Shown in pieces: positions 9,901 through 21,300 of a stretch of 64,000 nucleotides of DNA; position 1 is the first letter of the stretch, and each line of letters opens with the position of its first letter. The position numbers and the translations under genes were made by a program. The notes under the pieces are model-generated. The model was not told where the DNA came from, did not search any database, and was given only the letters and a program-made list of their open reading frames with translations. Source of the DNA: Paramoeba atlantica (taxonomy: Eukaryota > Discosea); assembly GCA_977017575.1 (NCBI GenBank), contig CDRNVI010000169.1, positions 62,001 through 126,000 on the forward strand, given 5' to 3'.

Positions 9901-12862
9901 ATGGGGCAATGTGTGCAGACGTTTTTCTCCCATGTTTCAAATCTGAAAAAGGTTTCTCCGTTCGGTCAAAAAACGGAATGCAAGAACAAGTGAAATCAGA
10001 TTATTTAGTCGTTGAGGATGTCACGGGGAAAGAAAAGAGACAAAAAGCGCTCTCTTCTTTTCATGGAGTTCCTTGGGGTCAAAATCTGAATTTATTAAAA
10101 TTGTGGCGTCTTGTAAAGGAAAATGAAATTGATTCTGTTGTTGAGTTTATTCATCACTTTCCTGTTTTGGAAAACAAACAGACGAGAATTTTGGGGATGA
10201 TTTGGGCTGCTTGTCGAGGGAGGTTGCTTTTGCTTGATCATTTGCTTGGGATTGAGATGCTTGGTTTTGGTTCTGAGGGTGCTCTTTATGTTGAAGGTTT
10301 TTTGTTTTTGTTTTTTCTTTTTTTCTTTTTTCTTTAAGTTATTTCCTTGAAAAATTTATTTCTTTTTTTTTATAATTTGCGTGTGATGAAAATATCTTGT
10401 TTATATAAATACAATTAAAACAAAACAAATAATAGAGGGACCTTCAATAATGGGAGCGTTATGTCGAAAATGTCCTGAAGAAGAAGAAGAATTGTATTTA
10501 AAAGTAATGGAAAAGTTATTTGAAAGACGTGGAGATGTAAATGGAAGAATTGAAAAAAGTGCTTCAAATACTTATTTGCAAGAGGCGATTTTTTCAAATA
10601 ATTTTGTTGCTTTGACTTGGTTGTTGCAGAAGGGTTTTTTGTTTTATTTTTGTTTTATATTTTTCTTTCTTTCTTTCTCCTTTTTCTCTTTATTTTTTCT
10701 TTTTTTTGGTGGGCCTCCGTCCTCTCTCTTTCTCTTTCTCCTTTCTCACCTTTCTTTCTCAAAAGGTGCTATTGTTGGACAAAGAACAACGGACAATTAT
10801 ACTGAGTTGCAATTAGCAATTGTTTGTGGGAACCCCAAAATTTATCAACACCTTCTCCTTTCAACAGGTTTTTTTGTCACATTTTTTTCAAAATATCCAT
10901 TCATTTTATTATTATTTTTAAAATACAATTTATTAATATTTTTTTTTTGTTATTTTCTGCCAAAATAAAACAATCAAATAGGAGAAAAAGATGAAACTGC
11001 ACTCTTTGCAGAAAGTATTGGGCGTCCTACTTTCTTTGATAGCCTTTCCAGCCAAGAAGAAGGACATTTCAGCGAAAATTCAAATATCGCAAGATTGTCA
11101 TTCCGTTTTTGTGATTTTACGCCATTTAAAAAGAAATTGGGAGAAATTTATGGATCTTGGATGTTAATTGATATAAAAGAAGAGAAATATCTCCAAAAAG
11201 TCCAAGAGGTAAAAGAGAGAGTTGAAAAGAGTGGGAGAATATTCACCGAAATTTCATGCATTTGTTGCTTGTTTTGAGTCGAGGAATTTAGTGAAATTTA
11301 TTTTGTGTTTGAATTGTCTTTCTCCAAAGATTATTTTGGATGAGTTTGACATTCCTTGTGACGCCGAGGGGCGTGATTTGTATCGGAAATCGGGTCATCT
11401 TGAGAAGAGTTTGGAGGAGAGGGAAATTGATTTTGAAAACACTCTGGTTAATTTGAGGTTAATTTTTTTTTTTTCTTCTTTTTCTTTTTGGGTAGAGTTT
11501 CTTCTCTTTCTTCCTTTTTTGTTCCGTTATGTCAATTCTCACTCTCTCTTTCCTCTCTTCCTCTCTCTTTCCTCTCTCTCTCCTCTCTCCCCCCTCTCTC
11601 CCCCTCACTATTGATAGAGTGGATGTGAGTTTATCTCTACAATTAGAAGAAGAAGGGTTGAGTGAGGATGAAATGTATCAAACTTTTTTTCAGCATCAAG
11701 AAAAAAATGCTGTTTCAAATTTAGGGCTTCATCAAATGGTTCATGGTTCAAGTTCTAAGGGTAATTTCTTTTTTCTTTTCTTTTTTTTTTTCTTTTCTAT
11801 TTTCTTTTCTCTTTTCTTTTCTTTCTTTTTCTTTCTCTTTGGGCTTTTCTAGGGGTAATTTCTTTTTTATTTTCTTTTCTTTTTTCTTTTTTTCTTTTTT
11901 CTTTTATTGTCTATTTCTTTTTCAATTTCTTTTTTCTTTTCTTTTCTTTGGGTCTTATTCTTTCTCTCTCTTATTCTTTCTCTTGTTCTCTTTTAGAAGA
12001 AGCATTTGAATATGTACATCCAAAAGCAGGGGACAATCTTATTTCTCGATTGGACTGGGCGGGGAAAAAGAAACTTCCACTTCGTTTTTTTCATGACTCA
12101 CATTCTCCTTTTTATTTTTATTTGATTATTTTTCATCCTGTTGGTTTGTTTTTATTTTATTTTTGTTTTATTATTTTTGTTTTATTATTTTATTTTATTT
12201 TATTTTTTTCTTTTTCTTTTTCTTTTATCTTTATTTCTATTTCTATTATTATCAAATTTGTAAATAAAAAAATTTTGACCTTTTTTCTTTTTAAGGAAAA
12301 AAGACTTTTCGCAAAGTCCATGCGATGAAGGTTTTCTTTCTTTTCTCTCTCTCTCTCTTTCTAAATCAAATAAATACATAAACAAAATAAATAAATAAAT
12401 AAATAAAAATAAACAAAATAAATAAATTTTAAAAAAGGTGGATAAAGACAATTTTCTTCAATCAAAATTTGAAGTTGATTCGACTCTTTATCTTTCTCAT
12501 GAGGGTTTTCTTTATCGTGATTGTACTGTTGAAATTTGGGCGCAGGTTTTTTTTTTTTATTTATTTTTTTATTTATTTTTTTTTCATTTTTTTTTTCATT
12601 TTTTATCATGCTCCATTTTTTTTTCTTTTTTTTTTTCTTTTTAATTTTTTCTTTTTTCATTTTTTTTTCTTTCCCTCTCCTTTCTCTCTCTTCTTCTTAA
12701 ACATTCTTCGCACAAAAAACCACTTTCTCAAAAATAGATCAAGAAAACATTAATATTGAGTCAAGAATCAGAAATAATTTCTGATAATTATTTGTTTCGA
12801 GATTGTGAGTTGGTTGGCAGGGGCGAAATTTTGCTTGATCCTGTTGTTACTTCTTCTGGTTT

Positions 12863-12903
<41 letters not shown>

Positions 12904-15900
12904 TTTATTTATTTTGTTTTTATTTTTAATTTTATTTTGTTTTTTGTTTTTTGTTTCTTTTATTTTTTTTTTCTTTTTTTTTCTTTTTCTTTCTTTTTCT
13001 TTTGTTCTTTTGTTTTCTTTTGTTCTTTTCTAATTTTTCTCTACCTTAAACAGAATTGATAGTTCAAATCTCAAAAGGCGTGGGTTTGGTATGTCTCCAT
13101 CCAATCTTAAAACAAAACAAAACTCATTTTCCTCAATAACAAAAATCCATTTCCCAAAAAAAATTCACTAAAACAAAACAAAAAAAAAAATAAAACAGAC
13201 ATCAAAATTGTATGGAAAAGTGAAATATCATTCGGGAGAATCGGGATTGGCGGGGCCACAGAGTCGTTATGTTTCTTTTCCTATTACTGATCGTTTTAGT
13301 TCTTTGAAAGAGTTGGTTGGGAAGGGGTCTGTTGGCAAGATTTTGTCTCAGTTGGCTTATACTCCTGTTTATCCTGTTGGTTTGTTTGTTTCTTTTTTTT
13401 TTTATTTATTGTTTATTTATTTATTATTTGTTATTTATTTATTTATTTATTCTATTTTATTATTATCTTTGGGAAGGGGTCTGTTGGCAAGATTTTGTCT
13501 CAGTTGGCTTATACTCCTGTTTATCCTGTTGGTTTGTTTGTTTTTTTTTATTATTTGTTTTTATAAAAATATTTATTTAGATTTATTTAGTTCATTATTT
13601 ATTTATTTATTTATCTATTTATTATTTATTTATTTATTTATTATTTATGTTTTAATAAATTACATAAATAATAAAAATTACCGTTGACAAGATTTTGTCT
13701 CAGTTGGCTGATACTCCTGTTTATCCTGTTGGTTGGTTATTTATTTATTTATTTATTTATTTATTATTAACTGATTATTAATTTATTATTGATAAAATGT
13801 TAAATGATCAAATGCATTTTTTCTTCTTATTTGTTGTTTTCTCTTCTCTTCTCTTCTCTTTTCTCTTTCTAATTCTGAAAAATAGTGATTGTTCCTGGAT
13901 TTTGTTCGTCTGCTTTAGAAGTTCTTTCAAGTTATAAATTTCCTGCTTGGGAAAAAACAAGAGTTTTTCTTTCCTTCTCTTCTTTTTTTCTTTTCTTTCG
14001 TCTTTTTCTTTCTTTTTCTCTTTCTCTTTTTCCTTCGTTTTTTTAAGAAAGAATTTTTTTAAAAGGTTTGGATTGATCCAATGAAGATTGGAAATTTGGC
14101 CATGTACCAGAAACTTAGAACCAAGTTTTTTTCTCTTTTTCTTTTTCAAAATCTCTTCTTTTTTTTCTCTTCTTTTTTTTTTCTCTTCTTTTTTAAAATC
14201 TCTTCTTTTCTTTTTCTTCTCTTTTTTCCCTCTCTTCTCTCTCTCTCTCTCCCTCTCACTCATCCCTTTTCTCTCTCTCTTTTCTTTCTCTTCTTTTCTC
14301 TCCCCCCTCTCTCTTCTCTTACAATAAAACAAAACAGAAAAACAAATGATCCAGTGAGTAGACAGTGGTTGAAACATATTGCTCTTGCTGAGGATGGTTT
14401 TTCTGATCCTGAGGGTATTAAAGTCCGTCCTGGTTTGTTTTGTTTTCTTTTTTGTTTTGTTTTTTGTTTTTTATTTTTTGTTTTTTATTTATTTATTTTT
14501 ATTTATTTATTTTTATTTTTTTATTTTATTTTTATTTATTTTTATTTATTTATTTATTTTTAAAAATTTTTATTTATTTTTATTTATTTTTATTTATTTT
14601 TTAATTTTTGTTATTTTTTTTTTTTCTTTTTCTTTTTTTCTTTTATCAATTTATTTCCTGATTCTCATTTTCAAAATAGTGAGTGGATTTTCTGGTTGTG
14701 ATTATTTGGTTGAACAAACTTTAATTCGTCCACAATCTTATGTTTTGGGACCTCTTATTGCTAATCTTCTTGATTTGGGGTTTTTTATTCTTTTATTTAT
14801 TCTAATTCTTATTCTAATGGACGGGATATTATTTGTTTTTATTGATTATTTTCATTTTATTTCATTTTATTTTAATTTCTATTTCGTTTTCCTGACTCTT
14901 TTTTTTTTAATTATCCTCAAACAAATTAAGAATTAAGAATCATTAATTTAGAATTCCAAAAATAAAATGCTCATTTAAAAAATTATTTAGTTACGAAGCA
15001 AGAAATTTAGTAGCAGCAACATATGATTGGAGATTACCACCAACAAAATTACAAGAAAGAGATGGTTATTTTACCTATCTTTTTTATCAGATTTCTTCTT
15101 TGAGGGAGATTAATCGTCAGCGTGTTGTTTTGATGGGTCATAGGTTTTTTTTTTTTTCTTTTTTTTTTTTGTTTTTTGTTTTTTGTTTTTTGTTTGTTTT
15201 GTTTTGTTTTTTTGTTTTTTTCTTTTCTTTATTTTTGTTTTTTTTTTTTGTGTTTTTTTTTTGTGTTTTTTTGTGTTTTTATTCTTTTTTTTTGTGTTTC
15301 TTTATTTTGTTTCTAATTTTTAATCTTTTTTTTTAAAAAAATTCTTTTCTCTTTTCATTCTCCTCTTTCTTTCACCCATCTCCCCCCAACACACCACACA
15401 AACACAAACAAACGCAAACAAAACAGCATGGGAAACAAAGTAATCCACTACTTCCTCCTCTGGGCGGAAAAAAACAAGGGAAAAAAATGGATTGATGAAA
15501 ATGTCCATTCTTTTATGGCTCTTGGTGCTCCTTTTTTGGGGGCTCCTAAGGCTGTTCGTTCTGTTGTTTCTGGTGATCGTTTGGATTTGGAAGTTTTTTT
15601 GACTTCTTCTGAGGTTTTTTGTTTTGTTTTTTTTTGTTTTGTTTTTTTATTATTTTATTTATTTTTTATTTATTTTTTATTTATTTTTATTTATTTTTTT
15701 ATTTTATTGTTATTATTATTATTTCTTTTATGGCTCTTGGGGCTCCTTTTTTTGGAGGCTCCTAAGGCTGTTCGTTCTGTTGTTTCTGGTGATCGTTTGG
15801 ATTTGGAAGTTTTTTTGACTTCTTCTGAGGTTTTTTGTTTTGTTTTTGTTTTGTTTTATTTATTATTTTATTTATTTTTTATTTATTTTTTATTTATTTT

Positions 15901-18192
15901 TATTTATTTTTTTATTTTATTGTTATTATTATTATTTCTTTTATGGCTCTTGGGGCTCCTTTTTTTGGAGGCTCCTAAGGCTGTTCGTTCTGTTGTTTCT
16001 GGTGATCGTTTGGATTTGGAAGTTTTTTTGACTTCTTCTGAGGTTTTTTGTTTTGTTTTTGTTTTGTTTTATTTATTTTTTATTTATTTTTTATTTATTT
16101 TTTATTTATTTTCTTTATTCATTCATTCATTTATTTATTGTTTTTTATTTAATACTAAATTATTATTCTTTATTTTTCTTTTTTCTTTTTTCTTTTTCTT
16201 TTGAAGGGTTATTTTTTATTATTTTTTTTTTGAAATTTCGGTTTTCGGTTTTCCTTATCTTTTGTGGAAATGATTTATTCTTTTTTCTCTCTCTCTCTCT
16301 CTTCTCTCTTCTCCATCTTTTTTTCATTTTTCTTATTGACTAAAAAAAAAAGGGTCTTGCAATGTGTCGAAGAATGGCCACTCTCCCGTGGCTCTTTCCG
16401 GTTGATGAAAGATATCTCCCTGATGTCATCGGTTTTTTTTCTTTTTCTTTTTTTCTCTTTTTCTTTTTTTTTTCTTTTTCTTTTTCTTTTTTTCTCTTTT
16501 TCTTTTTTTTTTCTTTTTCTTTTTCTTTTTTTTCTTTTTTCTTTTTTTCTTTTTTTTCTTTTCTTTTTTTTTCTTTTCTTTTTCATTTTTTTTCCCTTTC
16601 TTTTCTCCTCTCATATCTCTCCTCCCCCCCCCCCTCTCTCCCTCCCAAACACAAAACCACAGGAAGAGTAAAAAGATCAGGACATTACCAAACACAAAAA
16701 ATGGCGTCACTTTTAGACTCAACTTCTTCAGATTCATGGAATTTTTTCAAAACTTTTTTTCAAAAAGATGATTTGTATTTGTTGTGTGACGATTCGAGGG
16801 AGAATTCGAGTGTTGTTCTTCCTCCTCCTGTTATGAGGTTTTTTTTTTTCTTTTTTTTTTCTTTTTTTTTTCTTTTTTTTTTCTTTTTTTTTTTCTTTTT
16901 TTTTTCTTTTTTTTTTCTATTTTTTTTCTATTTTTTTTTTCTTTTTTTTTCTCTTTCTTTTTTTTTCTCTTTTTTTCTCTCTCTTTTTTTCTCTTTTTCT
17001 CTTTGCTTTGAGAAATACTTTGAAGAAATTGTGTGAATAAAAGAGAATAATTATTTTTTTTAGACCTCCTTCTGTTGATCATATTTGGAATATTTATGGG
17101 ATTAATATGAAGACAGAAGTTTCTTTTTATTATAAAGATGTTGAGCAGGTTTGAAAAAAGAATATTTTATTGTTTTTTTATTTTATTTTATTTTAGATCT
17201 CAAAAAAAAAATCTCAAAAAAAATTTCTTTATTCTTTTTATTTTTCTTTTTAATATTTGTTTTCATTTCTTTTATTATTTTATTAATAAAAAAATATTAA
17301 CAATTTTTTAAAAGGGACCTTACCTTGATCATAGCGCAGAACAATTTAGGTTTCTTTTGATTCTCTTCTTCTCTTCTCTTTTTCTTTTTTGGTCGACCTC
17401 TCACGCTCTTTCTTCTCTCCCTCTCTTCTCTCTTTCTCCCTCTCCAGTCAGAAAAAATCAGTAGACAATCCAAGAGAATTTTATATCAGTGGAGGAATCG
17501 CTTATGAAACTGGTTTTCTTTCTCTTCTCTCTCTTTCTCTTCTCTCTTCTCTCTTCTCTCTCTTCTCCTTCTGAAGCCCTTTCTCTTCTCTCTCTCTCTC
17601 ATTCACTCTGTTTTTTTTCCACTTTCCTTTTAGCAAAAACATATCAACCCGTGATTCGTGCACACAAAAGTGGAGATGGAACTGTCCCTTATTGTTCTTT
17701 GTATTATGCTTCTTCTTGGAGGTTTTCTTTCTTTCTCTTTTCTTTCTCTTCTCTCTCTTTTCTTTTTCTTTCTTTCTCTCTTCTCATTTCCTTTCTCTCT
17801 CTTTTTTTCCAAAATTGTAGGAGCCAAACGCCAGGTGATGGTCTTCCTCATGTCCAAACAGTGGAAATTCCAGGAGTAGAGCACAGGTTATTTAATTTTA
17901 CAATTGTATTTGATTCTTCAAAAGTGCTTTTGATATTTTTGTGTCTCTCAATTTATTGATATTCTCTTCTAAAAATTCTTTATCTCTTTTAATTTTCTTT
18001 TGGAATTTCTGATTTGATTCAACAATTCTTCCCTCTCTCTTTCTCTCTTTTGTTGTTCTTTTTACAAAAACAGGGCCATGCTCCAAGATGACTATGTTAC
18101 ATTCCGAATACTTGAATTGTTATCCGAAAGAGAAAGACGAGATATTAGTGCAACAAGTCATCGAAGGCACGGTGCTGTCTCAGACTCATAAT
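4952..18192 (+). CDS. HNOB-HNOBA-HNOBA-ankyrin-C2-LCAT fusion protein
   Basis: One continuous spliced frame of roughly 2,300 residues. In order: an sGC-type HNOB domain with a long Ser/Lys-rich insertion, two HNOBA domains, a beta-grasp-like segment, ankyrin repeats, a helical linker, a C2-like domain and a full LCAT/PDAT-type acyltransferase. There is no guanylate cyclase domain. Inferred role: a soluble or membrane-recruited lipid acyltransferase or phospholipase whose activity is gated by a gas-sensor-derived module and targeted by C2 and ankyrin parts. Start: the ATG at 4952 is the first Met in the exon; an upstream exon is possible because an acceptor-like CTGCAG precedes it. Exon phases fit throughout the ankyrin-C2-LCAT part except near 11,210, where a 55-base intron (GTTAAT...AAAGAG) or a one-base change is needed; phase is also unresolved at about 6,930-7,050. 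A gene boundary at 11.2 kb cannot be excluded, but I see no start codon, terminator-like gap or promoter there. It is tail to tail with the mannosidase gene (about 120 bases). Confidence 0.75.
7060..7730 (+). other. first HNOBA domain
   Basis: Heme-NO-binding-associated (PAS-like) domain. Seen: KEFPFHVLLNQEGVIKHLGR followed by LFPTLLG, then ITLRGYFFRQPKGYILFVGA, and PFSPHDTAIRYL, corresponding to the FPFH, LKGQM...LFLxSP and DIPLHDATRDL landmarks of soluble guanylate cyclases. The spacing fits the family. Confidence 0.8.
8010..8570 (+). other. second HNOBA domain
   Basis: A second copy of the same landmarks: DELFPFHFRVSSDMMAIGIG, KKITLRGAVY, VEIFYFLCSPVFTSL and LLDFSAHEPVASLLLGDI. It is divergent from the first copy, so the duplication is old. 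The coiled coil and cyclase domain that follow HNOBA in sGC are absent. Confidence 0.8.
8571..8800 (+). other. beta-grasp (ubiquitin-like or RA-like) segment
   Basis: SLKVRTVLRFLALKFNI, FGLLAFDGISYLNNDKTFNE and GKITLCPLP have the spacing of a ubiquitin-like or Ras-association fold. Assigned from pattern only. Confidence 0.4.
8801..11090 (+). other. ankyrin repeat region
   Basis: At least eight ankyrin-type repeats over several exons. Clear ones are SSGDTPLAVACRCRSV, EGYPLHWAAAYGNGFAFRFL, ETPLWVAADNANW, ILGMIWAACRGRLLLLDHLL and YTELQLAIVCGNPKIYQHLL. Protein-protein interaction scaffold. Introns fall between or inside repeats in phase. Confidence 0.85.
12010..13385 (+). other. C2-like domain
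   Basis: GKKTFRKVHAMK, then GFLYRDCTVEIWAQ, CELVGRGEILLDPVV, ELIVQISKGVGL and TSKLYGKVKYHS follow the C2 beta-sandwich order, with the typical LVGRGEI strand. A full set of calcium-binding aspartates is not evident. It leads straight into LAYTPVYPV and the LCAT oxyanion strand. Would support membrane docking. Confidence 0.5.
13319..13740 (+). repeat. triplicated exon end and donor site
   Basis: The last ~60 bases of the exon encoding SVGKILSQLAYTPVYPV, plus its donor, occur at 13,319, again almost perfectly at 13,471, and once more diverged at 13,683. The two extra copies lie within the downstream intron, separated by TTTA-rich sequence. Confidence 0.9.
13885..18192 (+). other. LCAT/PDAT-type acyltransferase domain, catalytically complete
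   Basis: Acyl transfer between phospholipid and an acceptor, or phospholipase activity. Seen: oxyanion segment VIVPGFCSSALEV, YDWRLPPTKLQ, nucleophile elbow GHSMGNKVIHYF with the Ser codon split by an intron (AG at 15,142-15,143, C at 15,427), ALGAPFLGAPKAVRSVVSGD, the catalytic Asp in HKSGDGTVPY near 17,680, and the catalytic His in IPGVEH near 17,880, followed by RAMLQDDYV and a short tail to the TAA. About 470 residues. This is closer to plant and fungal PDAT or plant LCAT-like enzymes than to secreted animal LCAT. There is no signal peptide. Confidence 0.9.
15509..16075 (+). repeat. triplicated exon-intron boundary in the LCAT part
   Basis: A unit of about 214 bases starting TCTTTTATGGCTCTTGG appears at 15,509 (the true exon end), 15,724 and 15,937. 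It contains the last ~110 exon bases, the donor and the first ~100 intron bases. Copies 2 and 3 are almost identical and carry an extra T that shifts the frame, so they are intronic pseudo-exons. Confidence 0.95.
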
Positions 18193-18310
18193 CATTTAAA
18201 AAACTGAATCAGAACTTGATAATATGAAGAAATATGTATAATAAATTGTTGATATTAAAAGAACTGAGAAACGAAATTTTCATTATCATTATGAAATGAG
18301 TCTCTTATTC

Positions 18311-21300
18311 TCAAAAATAAGAAAAAACCAATTTAAGAGTCACAATCTGACCAGAAGATAAACAAAGAGGTTTCTCCACATCCCAAACATTTCCCTCTTC
18401 CAACAAAGAAAGAGAATAAACTACAGCAGAATCCACCTTCCCAAAAGAGAAGAGAGAAGAAAGATTAACACAAGAGATTGTACTCCATTCTCCTTCCCAG
18501 TTCGGAGGATACATATGCTGAAAACGAGCAATTGTTTCAGTTGTATTAAATACATTTGGTTTGAGAGAGAGCATGCGGAGATTAAAGGGAAGATCTTCAT
18601 TGAGAAGAGAGGTAAAATTTGGAGGAGAGAAGAGTGAAGTTATGTCTTTAAGACTTTTTTGACTCTCAAATTTGTCTTCTTTCTTGTTGCGCAGAGGAAA
18701 GGGAGATGCAGAGAAGAATGAAGGTATCGGAGGTTGTAAATGAAGTTGTGAGAGAGTTCGTCGAACCAAATAACCATTTGACATTTCATCTCCAGTAACA
18801 CATAAAATAGAATCATCCACAATACGATCTTGATCATCTAACGGTTCCCCAACTCCTGCAGGGGGTAATTCAGACGTATTTGTCCTTCGATGCACAAGCC
18901 ATTCCAAATTTCCTTCCCTTCCACAACTTGCGGCATGGCCCCGATCAAACAATACACCAAAACTTGAAGAATGAGATGGGATTTGGTCATGTATTGTCGC
19001 CCAATGTGTTGATGGAAAGAAATATTTTGCATGATGAGAGAAAGAAGTCCCCTCTGGGATACAATCCCTCCCCATTTCAACCAAACCATTTGCATTGGTA
19101 AAGAAACGTCCCTGTAATTGTGAGGAAAATTGAGCAGAAATTTCCACACCACCTGGAATGGGACCAACAGTTGTAGCAACTTGGAGACCATATCCAACCC
19201 CATCTCCGAAAGGATTTTTATCATCAAAAGAAGAAGATCCTGTGACAAGAGAGAACGTTTGGTGGAGGAGATAGTCAGCCTCATATTGAATCGAAACAAA
19301 AGAAGTCACACTTCCATTCCCATACCACATTTTTCGAGGAGTTCCTGCGATTTTTGAGTTCTTTGGACGGAATGTGTAATCTCCATCGTGGTCTGCTTCA
19401 TACTGTATCACTTGATTTGTGAGAGAGATTTGTGTCTTCGTTACATAATCGTAAACACTTTGAAGGTAACCTGTCTTGGAATCAAATGTGACAAGTAAAT
19501 TATCATTTTGAAGATAAATCGGATCTTCCAACGATTCTTCAGTTGATTGCGAGAGAGGGATGGAAAAAATTTGAGTCTCTGCACAACTCTCAGAACTGTC
19601 AGGAGAAATCAAATATCGTTTAATGCCAAGCGGGGGAAGTAAAGACATCCATTGCAATTCATACTGAACTTCTTCATTTTCTTTGGAAAAAGGGAGGGCT
19701 GGGACGAGTTGAGAAGAAACATAATCCCCAGTTTCGAGATCAAGAACAGACATACAGTTGTTTGCTGGGATTGCCACGTTTGTATTTCGTGTTTGTCCAA
19801 TTGGGTTGTACCAAATGACTTCGAATTGCTGCGATTGAAAAGAAGAGGAAAGATGAAGAAGTTGTTGTTCATGTTGTCGTCCTTGTTGGTACTGGTACGG
19901 GTTTAAGATTGAATGCAAGATCTTTTCTGAACGAAAGAGAGATTGGTTAAGCATTTGGAGATAATTTTGAACAACATCTCCACGTGCTGTCCCTGTTACC
20001 GCATCATGATGAGCCAAGATCCCCGAGGTTCCTCGATTTTCAAAGAGCTCCTCTCTTTCCTAAAAAATAATCTTTGGATCAGGAAAAAAAAAATAAAAGA
20101 TTAATTCTTTGAATTGCTGTGAAGAAGCAGATGTTGGTTTTCTTTTTGTGTTAGAAACTGATTGACCTGTGATGTAATTTGACCTTTCCCAACAAGAAGT
20201 TGGTCAACAGCATCTAAAATTGCATCAGTGACTCGGACTCTCTTCTTCAGAGTTGGTCGAGAGGTGTAGAACCCACTCCACCAGGAGTCAGGAAACTGTT
20301 TCAATTGAAAAAATGAAAGTTAGAAAAAGAGAAAATAAGATGATTTTTCAGAATAAAAAATAATTTTTACCTCGGCATAAGGATAAAAATCAATCTCCTC
20401 TGATAACACAGGCCACTTTACACCCTCCTCCTTTTCCAAACTTTCAAAAAAAGCAGACAAAGTCGAGTACTGAACCGTCACATTAAATAGGAGACGATTT
20501 GCATTGATAAAATTAATGAGTTTGTCATAGTTGGTATATTGAAGAGAAGCATTTTGATATGCAAAGTCAAAACCAATTGGGATTAAGATCTTAATGAATG
20601 AGGAAAAGGGAAAAGTGAGAAAGATAAAGAAGGAGATTAAGGGAGAAAGAAAGGTAAAGAAGAAAAAGAAGTGATAAGTAAAACCACTGAGAGAGGAGAG
20701 AATAAAAGAGAAAAGCAAAAAAAAAAAGGGGGGGGGGATGGATCCTATTGGTAAAATAAAAAAAACCTGATTTGTTTTATACTCTTTGGCACGAAGACGA
20801 GCAATGGCAACAAACTCTGCTGCTCTCTCCAAGATATTTGTGTCTGTAATTGGAGGAGATATTTTTTCTGGTTGCTCAAAGTCAAAAGTAGGAGGAAAAC
20901 CATATAATAGCTGATCCAACGTATGAACAAAGAGAGAGGTTGTGCTATTTGTATTGTTACCCTCATTTTTCACTTGAAAAGAGTTGTTGTTGTTGACACC
21001 AAGATAAGAAGTATCCCAAAAAAACTCCATCACATGATTCTTCTCTACCTTTCCCTTAATCAACCCAATCCTGTCAGTCACCAACCCTTTATATCCAATC
21101 AAAGAAAAGAGATGTGTATTTGCACTGGAGGGACCAAAAGGGTCGATTTGCCATCCAATTTTTGGTTTTGTATTGAGAATGTTTTGGAGCCAGAGGTGCC
21201 CAAGTTCATTTTGGTTAATGATTGCTTCATAGCTTTGGGAGAAAAGAGAAAATTTAAAGATGGATTATGAAAGGAGAAATAGATAGAAAGAAAAAAAAAT

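Noticed and set aside
13808..14377. Minus-strand Lys/Arg-rich frame as a DNA-binding protein
   Set aside because: Antisense of T-rich introns flanking the exon VWIDPMKIGNLAMYQKL of the LCAT domain.
10615..16340. Long open frames rich in Phe, Leu, Ser and Tyr on the plus strand, looking like membrane proteins
   Set aside because: They are readings of T- and CT-rich intron sequence beginning at donor sites; they join no conserved exon and appear in all three frames.
16275..17082. Lys/Arg/Glu-rich open frames on the minus strand opposite the LCAT exons
   Set aside because: Reverse complements of T/C-rich intron tracts in the LCAT gene; the plus-strand exons between them are conserved.
8379..18192. 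Splitting the fusion gene into a sensor-ankyrin gene and a C2-LCAT gene
   Set aside because: No start codon, promoter-like gap or terminator was found between them and exon phases continue; kept as one gene, with the 11.2 kb joint flagged as the weak point.
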